Origin: an uncultured Flavihumibacter sp.
Lineage (GTDB): Bacteria; Bacteroidota; Bacteroidia; Chitinophagales; Chitinophagaceae
DNA length: 16,945 nucleotides
Assembly (NCBI GenBank): GCA_946481605.1
Contig: CAMLPA010000018.1
Span: forward strand, 1 to 16,945
Direction of reading: 5' to 3'
Under the pieces are notes generated by a model. It saw only the letters and a list, made by a program, of their open reading frames with translations, did no database searches and was not told where the DNA came from. The position numbers were made by a program, and so were the translations under genes. Shown one piece after another: positions 13,115 to 16,945 of this stretch (position 1 is its first letter; every line of letters starts with the position of its first letter).

Positions 13115-14872
13115 CTACTTCACCCCATGCATCAACTTCTTCAGCAACGGATTCAGCACAAACAATATCAGCGCGCCCGTAGCCGGCACCAGCGTGAAAA
13201 TGAGGAAGAAAGTGGAAAGCGAATACGCTTCCGTGATTTTATCAATCATACCACCCATTGTACCTGCAGCTTTGTTGCCGATGGCGATGGCCAGGTACCA
13301 GATGCCGAACATAATCGCGATCATTCTTGCGGGCACCAGCTTACTTACATAAGAAAGTCCTACAGGAGAGATACACAGTTCGCCCAAAGTGTGGAACAGG
13401 TAAGCGAGAATGAGCCAGATCATACTAACGGAGGCTACTTTGGCGCCTTGCGGAATTTCGGAGGAGCCGAAGGCGAGGAAGCCGAAGCCCAGGCCCAGCA
13501 GCAACAATCCAATGCCGAACTTCACGGCACCGCTGGGGTTAAACTTACTCTCCCATAGTTTGGAGAAAAGCGGCGCGAACGTGATGATGAAAAGTGAATT
13601 CAGGATACCGAACCAGGTGGCGGGCACCTCGGTACCCGTTGCGGAGAATTGTTTGGAGAGCATCCAGATCACAATGCCCCAGATCAGGATAAAGCTGAGC
13701 GAAAGAATAATATTAGCCAGTGCGTATTTGGCGAAGGTCTGCTGGAAGAGTTTGAACAATACGTAGGAGATAATGCCCAGCGGAACAATGGTGATTAGTG
13801 TGTTGATGATTTTGAAAGCCATTGCACTCGCACCTTCCAGAGAGCGATTGGTATAATCGCCTGCGAAGATGGTCATGGAGCCACCAGCCTGTTCAAATGC
13901 CGCCCAGAAAAACACGGTAAAGAACGCGAATATCACCACGGCGATCATTCGGTCTCTTGTGATGCGGTCGTAGCGGATGATCCGACTGATCAGGATAAAT
14001 ACAAAGATGAGCACGGCGGTTACAATGGCGAAAGTATCACCTGGGTTTCCACCCACCGTAAAGTTGAAGAAATTGTATTCAGATATCTTCGACATCGGAT
14101 CGTTGATGATCCAGAGCAGGCCGGTGATGGCCACAATTGCAATGAGGAACAGGTCTATTTTGGTGAATGGGTTCAGTTTATCTCCGTTCTCATCCACCGT
14201 TTTTTTCACAGCAGAAGTATCCGTGTTTTTTTCCGGCTTCAGACCAACATTCCCGAAGATATTCTGGGAGAAATAAAACTGCAACATACCGAAGAACATG
14301 AAGATTCCGGCGAGTCCGAAGCCCCAGCTCCAGGAAAACGTTTCCCCGATGTATCCGCAGAGCATGATGCCCAGGAAGGCGCCGGCGTTCACACCCATAT
14401 AGAATATAGTATAGGCGCCGTCTTTTTTATCAGGATGGTCCTTATACATATTGGAAACGATAGAGGTCATGTTGGGTTTGAAGAAACCATTCCCGATTAC
14501 CAGCAGGAAAAGCCCGAGGTACATGAAGAACTGCGTTTCGAACGCCATGGAAGCGTGTCCCAGTGTCATTAATGTGGCGCCCACTACTACCGCCCATCGG
14601 TAGCCGATGATTTTGTCTGCCACATAGCCGCCTAAAATGGTGGTGAGGTAAGCGAGGGATGTGTAGGAGCCATACAATGCCAGCGCGTTCTCCCGTGGCC
14701 ATCCCCAGCCGGGGTTATCGCCGAGAATCGAGGACGTAAGGAACAGTACAAGCAGGGCGCGCATGCCGTAGTAGGAGAACCTTTCCCACATTTCGGTGAA
14801 GAACAACACGAACAGTCCGGAAGGATGCCCTAATACTTTTGATTTGAAAAAATCATTGGTTTCAAAGTTCAT
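13115..14872 (-). CDS. POT/PTR2 family proton-coupled peptide transporter (downstream copy)
   Basis: 585 residues with 12 or more membrane helices. The POT signature E27-M-W-E30-R31-F-S-Y-Y in helix 1 is the ExxER motif tied to proton coupling. Other family blocks: G-G-Y-V-A-D-K, G-N-G-F-F-K-P-N, F-Y-M-G-V-N-A-G-A-F, F-F-W-A-A-F-E-Q-A-G-G-S-M and S-P-V-G-L-S. It should import di- and tripeptides with protons across the inner membrane. It is longer than its neighbour mainly because of a polar loop at about 212-240 (K-P-E-K-N-T-D-T-S-A) and an extra stretch before the next helices. It lies 20 bases downstream of the other POT gene, so the two are co-transcribed. Both end L-K-K-x-M-H-G-V-K. Confidence 0.95.
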   Translation of the reverse strand: MNFETNDFFKSKVLGHPSGLFVLFFTEMWERFSYYGMRALLVLFLTSSILGDNPGWGWPRENALALYGSYTSLAYLTTILGGYVADKIIGYRWAVVVGATLMTLGHASMAFETQFFMYLGLFLLVIGNGFFKPNMTSIVSNMYKDHPDKKDGAYTIFYMGVNAGAFLGIMLCGYIGETFSWSWGFGLAGIFMFFGMLQFYFSQNIFGNVGLKPEKNTDTSAVKKTVDENGDKLNPFTKIDLFLIAIVAITGLLWIINDPMSKISEYNFFNFTVGGNPGDTFAIVTAVLIFVFILISRIIRYDRITRDRMIAVVIFAFFTVFFWAAFEQAGGSMTIFAGDYTNRSLEGASAMAFKIINTLITIVPLGIISYVLFKLFQQTFAKYALANIILSLSFILIWGIVIWMLSKQFSATGTEVPATWFGILNSLFIITFAPLFSKLWESKFNPSGAVKFGIGLLLLGLGFGFLAFGSSEIPQGAKVASVSMIWLILAYLFHTLGELCISPVGLSYVSKLVPARMIAIMFGIWYLAIAIGNKAAGTMGGMIDKITEAYSLSTFFLIFTLVPATGALILFVLNPLLKKLMHGVK

Positions 14873-14892
14873 AACTAATCAGATTGATGTTT

Positions 14893-16440
14893 TTATTTAA
14901 CGCCGTGCATGTATTTCTTAAGGAAGGGAGAGAGCAGGAGCAGCAGTCCTCCAGAGATCAGGCCCACGATAAACAGGAACCAGAACAATTCGGAATAGGC
15001 GTTCAGCGATGCTTTCACATCGGTTACCACGCCGCCCACAGTTTCCACGCTGGCGATATTGGCCAGCACCGCGGCGATGAATTCCGAACCTGCGGTGGCC
15101 AGGAACCAGGCGCCCATCATAAAGCCCACAATGCGGGGAACGGACAATTTGGTTACGGCTGAAAGTCCTACGGGAGAAAGTGATAGTTCGCCCAGGGTAT
15201 GGAACAGGTAGGTGAGGACGAGCCATACCAGCGGTACTTTACCCAGACTATCCGCGTTTTTGATGCCCAGCACCAGCACACCGAAGCCGATTCCCGCGAA
15301 AAGCAGTCCCATCGCGAACTTCACCGGTGTATTGGGTTCCATTTTTTTCTTCGCCAGTTTGATCCACAGCCAGGCGAGTACCGGGGCGAGCAATATAATA
15401 AAGAGTGAATTGAGGGATAATATCTGGCTGGCTTTCACTTCTGTGCCTAAAACGTTGCGGTCCACCACACGGTCAGCGAACAGGTTCATGGATGTGTAGG
15501 CCTGTTCGAAGAGCGCCCAGAATACCACGGTAAATATGATCAGTATCAGCAGCACCAGCATCTGTCCTTTTTCCTGGGGCGAACACTTCCGCAGGATGAA
15601 CCAGAGCAGGAAGGCCACCACCGCGATGGATACGGCCGATAAGATAGTGCCCACCACATGGTGGTACTGCACCAGTTGCCAGCAAACGAAAACACCTGCG
15701 AGGGAAAGAATATAGATCAGCCATTCCCGGTTGATGCCAACAGGCGTTTTTTGTTTGAGCAGCGCCGGGTCCTTGGGTTCGGCCTTACCCATCAGGAATT
15801 TCTGTCCCCAGATGAATACGATCAGTCCCAGGAGCATCCCGATGCCTGCCGCGCCAAAGCCATAGCGCCAGCCGTAGGTTTCCCCCAGCCATCCGCACAA
15901 CAGGGTTGCGATGAACGAACCGGTATTGATGCCCATATAAAATATAGTGAACCCGGAATCCCTGCGGGGATCGTCTTTTTCATACAAAGCGCCCACTATT
16001 GTGGAGATATTGGGTTTCAGGAATCCCACACCCATGATGATGAGTCCCATGGAAAGGTAGAACACCTGTATGGCCGATTCATCCCTCACCACATTGCCTG
16101 CGGCATCGTAATAGGCCTGGAAGCCTTCCACGGCCATGCCGAGGTGTCCGAGTACCAACAGAATGGCGCCGAAGATCACGGCTTTCCGGAAACCGAGGTA
16201 TTTATCGGCCAGCAGCCCACCCAGAATGGGCAATGCGTAAACGAGTGCTGCGTAGTTGCCTACGATCTCGTTGCCTGCTTTGTCGGTAAAAAAATGGTAT
16301 TTGGTAAGGTAGAAGATCAGGAGGGCTTTCATGCCGTAGAAAGAGAACCTTTCCCACATTTCGGTAAAAAAGAGCACAAATAGACCGGGTGGGTGCCCGG
16401 CAATAGTCCGCTGCCCCAATGCAGGGTTAGGTGAATTCAT
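14893..16440 (-). CDS. POT/PTR2 family proton-coupled peptide transporter (first copy)
   Basis: 515 residues, about the usual length for bacterial POT proteins, with 12 or more membrane helices. The helix 1 motif E27-M-W-E30-R31-F-S-F-Y is intact at the same residue positions as in the second copy, followed by G-G-L-L-A-D-K-Y-L-G, G-V-G-F-L-K-P-N-I-S, F-Y-M-G-I-N-T-G-S-F, F-W-A-L-F-E-Q and S-P-V-G-L-S. It is the promoter-proximal gene of the two-gene minus-strand operon. The two proteins are clearly related but diverged through most of the chain (only the motifs and C-terminal L-K-K-Y-M-H-G-V-K are near identical), so this is an old duplication with probably different peptide preference (inference). 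Divergent from purD with 86 bases between starts. Confidence 0.95.
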   Translation of the reverse strand: MNSPNPALGQRTIAGHPPGLFVLFFTEMWERFSFYGMKALLIFYLTKYHFFTDKAGNEIVGNYAALVYALPILGGLLADKYLGFRKAVIFGAILLVLGHLGMAVEGFQAYYDAAGNVVRDESAIQVFYLSMGLIIMGVGFLKPNISTIVGALYEKDDPRRDSGFTIFYMGINTGSFIATLLCGWLGETYGWRYGFGAAGIGMLLGLIVFIWGQKFLMGKAEPKDPALLKQKTPVGINREWLIYILSLAGVFVCWQLVQYHHVVGTILSAVSIAVVAFLLWFILRKCSPQEKGQMLVLLILIIFTVVFWALFEQAYTSMNLFADRVVDRNVLGTEVKASQILSLNSLFIILLAPVLAWLWIKLAKKKMEPNTPVKFAMGLLFAGIGFGVLVLGIKNADSLGKVPLVWLVLTYLFHTLGELSLSPVGLSAVTKLSVPRIVGFMMGAWFLATAGSEFIAAVLANIASVETVGGVVTDVKASLNAYSELFWFLFIVGLISGGLLLLLSPFLKKYMHGVK

Positions 16441-16450
16441 ACGCAGGTTG

Positions 16451-16458
16451 CAAAAATG
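16451..16458 (-). promoter_or_regulatory. Candidate -7 box for the POT operon
   Basis: On the minus strand this reads CATTTTTG followed by C, 7 of 8 to TAnnTTTG, ten bases before the ATG. No good -33 box is seen. If used, the leader would be only a few bases. Confidence 0.33.
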
Positions 16459-16491
16459 TTGACAATAAAATAACGGGGCGTAAAATACTGA

Positions 16492-16499
16492 TTAATTTG
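16492..16499 (+). promoter_or_regulatory. Candidate -7 box for purD
   Basis: TTAATTTG is 7 of 8 to TAnnTTTG, 27 bases before the purD ATG. There is no convincing TTTG -33 box. I see no purine riboswitch in the 86-base divergent region. Confidence 0.3.
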
Positions 16500-16526
16500 A
16501 CGAATTTCGTGGCTCATTTACGGTTT

Positions 16527-16945
16527 ATGAATATTTTACTGATAGGATCCGGCGGGCGTGAACACGCACTGGCCTGGAAATTAACGCAAAGCAAGGATTG
16601 TGATCAACTCTTTATAGCCCCCGGAAATGCGGGTACTTCTTGCTGCGGCACCAACCTGAACATCGGTGTTTCCGATTTTGAAGGATTGAAAGCCGCCTGC
16701 CTGGAACACCAGGTGGGTTTGGTAGTGGTGGGGCCGGAAGAACCACTGGTGAAAGGGATTGTAGACTTTTTTAAGGCCGATGGCGCACTGGCCCATATCC
16801 CGGTGATCGGTCCTGCAGCTTATGGCGCGCAACTGGAAGGCAGTAAGGCTTTCGCCAAGGCTTTTATGCAACGGCACAATATTCCCACAGCGGCTTACGC
16901 TGAATTTACAGCCGATAATTATGAAGCAGGAGTAGCTTACTTACA
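16527..16945 (+). CDS. purD: Phosphoribosylamine-glycine ligase (GAR synthetase), 3'-truncated
   Basis: The frame is open from ATG 16527 to the window end, giving 139 residues of a protein that is normally about 420-430. It starts M-N-I-L-L-I-G-S-G-G-R-E-H-A-L-A-W-K, followed by A-P-G-N-A-G-T, V-V-V-G-P-E-E-P-L-V-K-G and G-P-x-A-Y-G-A-Q-L-E-G-S-K-A-F-A-K, all signatures of the PurD N-terminal domain and the start of the ATP-grasp region. The enzyme makes glycinamide ribonucleotide from phosphoribosylamine, glycine and ATP, the second step of purine synthesis. It is divergent from the POT operon. Confidence 0.97.
   Translation, partial: MNILLIGSGGREHALAWKLTQSKDCDQLFIAPGNAGTSCCGTNLNIGVSDFEGLKAACLEHQVGLVVVGPEEPLVKGIVDFFKADGALAHIPVIGPAAYGAQLEGSKAFAKAFMQRHNIPTAAYAEFTADNYEAGVAYL

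Noticed and set aside
15658..16383. 241-codon open frame on the plus strand inside the first POT gene
   Set aside because: Antisense shadow of a high-confidence transporter gene: histidine- and glutamine-rich translation, no recognisable domain, no promoter.
16459..16486. TTGACA-N16-TAAAAT resembling an E. coli sigma-70 promoter before purD
   Set aside because: Bacteroidota primary sigma factors use TTTG/TAnnTTTG promoters; other genes here fit that pattern, so this match in AT-rich DNA is probably chance.

Overview
The window reads as a chromosomal segment of a Bacteroidota bacterium, most likely of the Chitinophagaceae type (inference from the families and their style, not from a search). 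The evidence is protein families and neighbourhoods typical of that phylum (CcoG-CcoH-TauE/SafE, FAS1, RskA-type anti-sigma factor, DUF1800-DUF1501 pair, tandem POT transporters) and promoters of the TTTG-N18..23-TAnnTTTG type, which replace the -35/-10 boxes of Proteobacteria. Shine-Dalgarno sequences are weak or absent.

Layout. 1-1680 (+): end of a cbb3 cytochrome oxidase assembly operon, with the 3' part of ccoG, then ccoH/fixH, then a TauE/SafE (DsbD_2-like) membrane protein. 1850-2918 (-): a VanZ-like membrane protein and a secreted fasciclin-domain protein. 3044-4958 (+): gcvH of the glycine cleavage system, then an ECF sigma factor and its RskA-like membrane anti-sigma factor; both of the last two start at TTG. 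4955-5299 (-): a small conserved protein of unknown function, divergent from serS (5349-6620, +). 6788-9000 (+): three tandem paralogous small outer-membrane beta-barrel proteins in visibly more AT-rich sequence, separated by hairpins that share one stem core. 9078-11756 (+): a DUF1800-DUF1501 pair. 11867-12859 (+): a luciferase-like flavin-dependent monooxygenase behind a palindrome-covered promoter. 12860-13114: a nested inverted-repeat element. 13115-16440 (-): two tandem POT-family peptide transporters. 16527-end (+): 5' part of purD.

Most of the window is core metabolism and membrane functions. The segment with the most unexplained structure is the triplicated barrel cluster at 6649-9000, with its related hairpins and a structured 3' UTR. 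Other items worth attention are the operator-like palindrome at the flavin monooxygenase promoter, the nested inverted repeat at 12926-13076, and the repeated use of a terminator T-tract as the -33 element of the next promoter. I see no CRISPR array, tRNA, rRNA, transposase, prophage or defence system. No protein-free stretch exceeds about 300 bases; the longest, 12860-13114, holds the repeat element.
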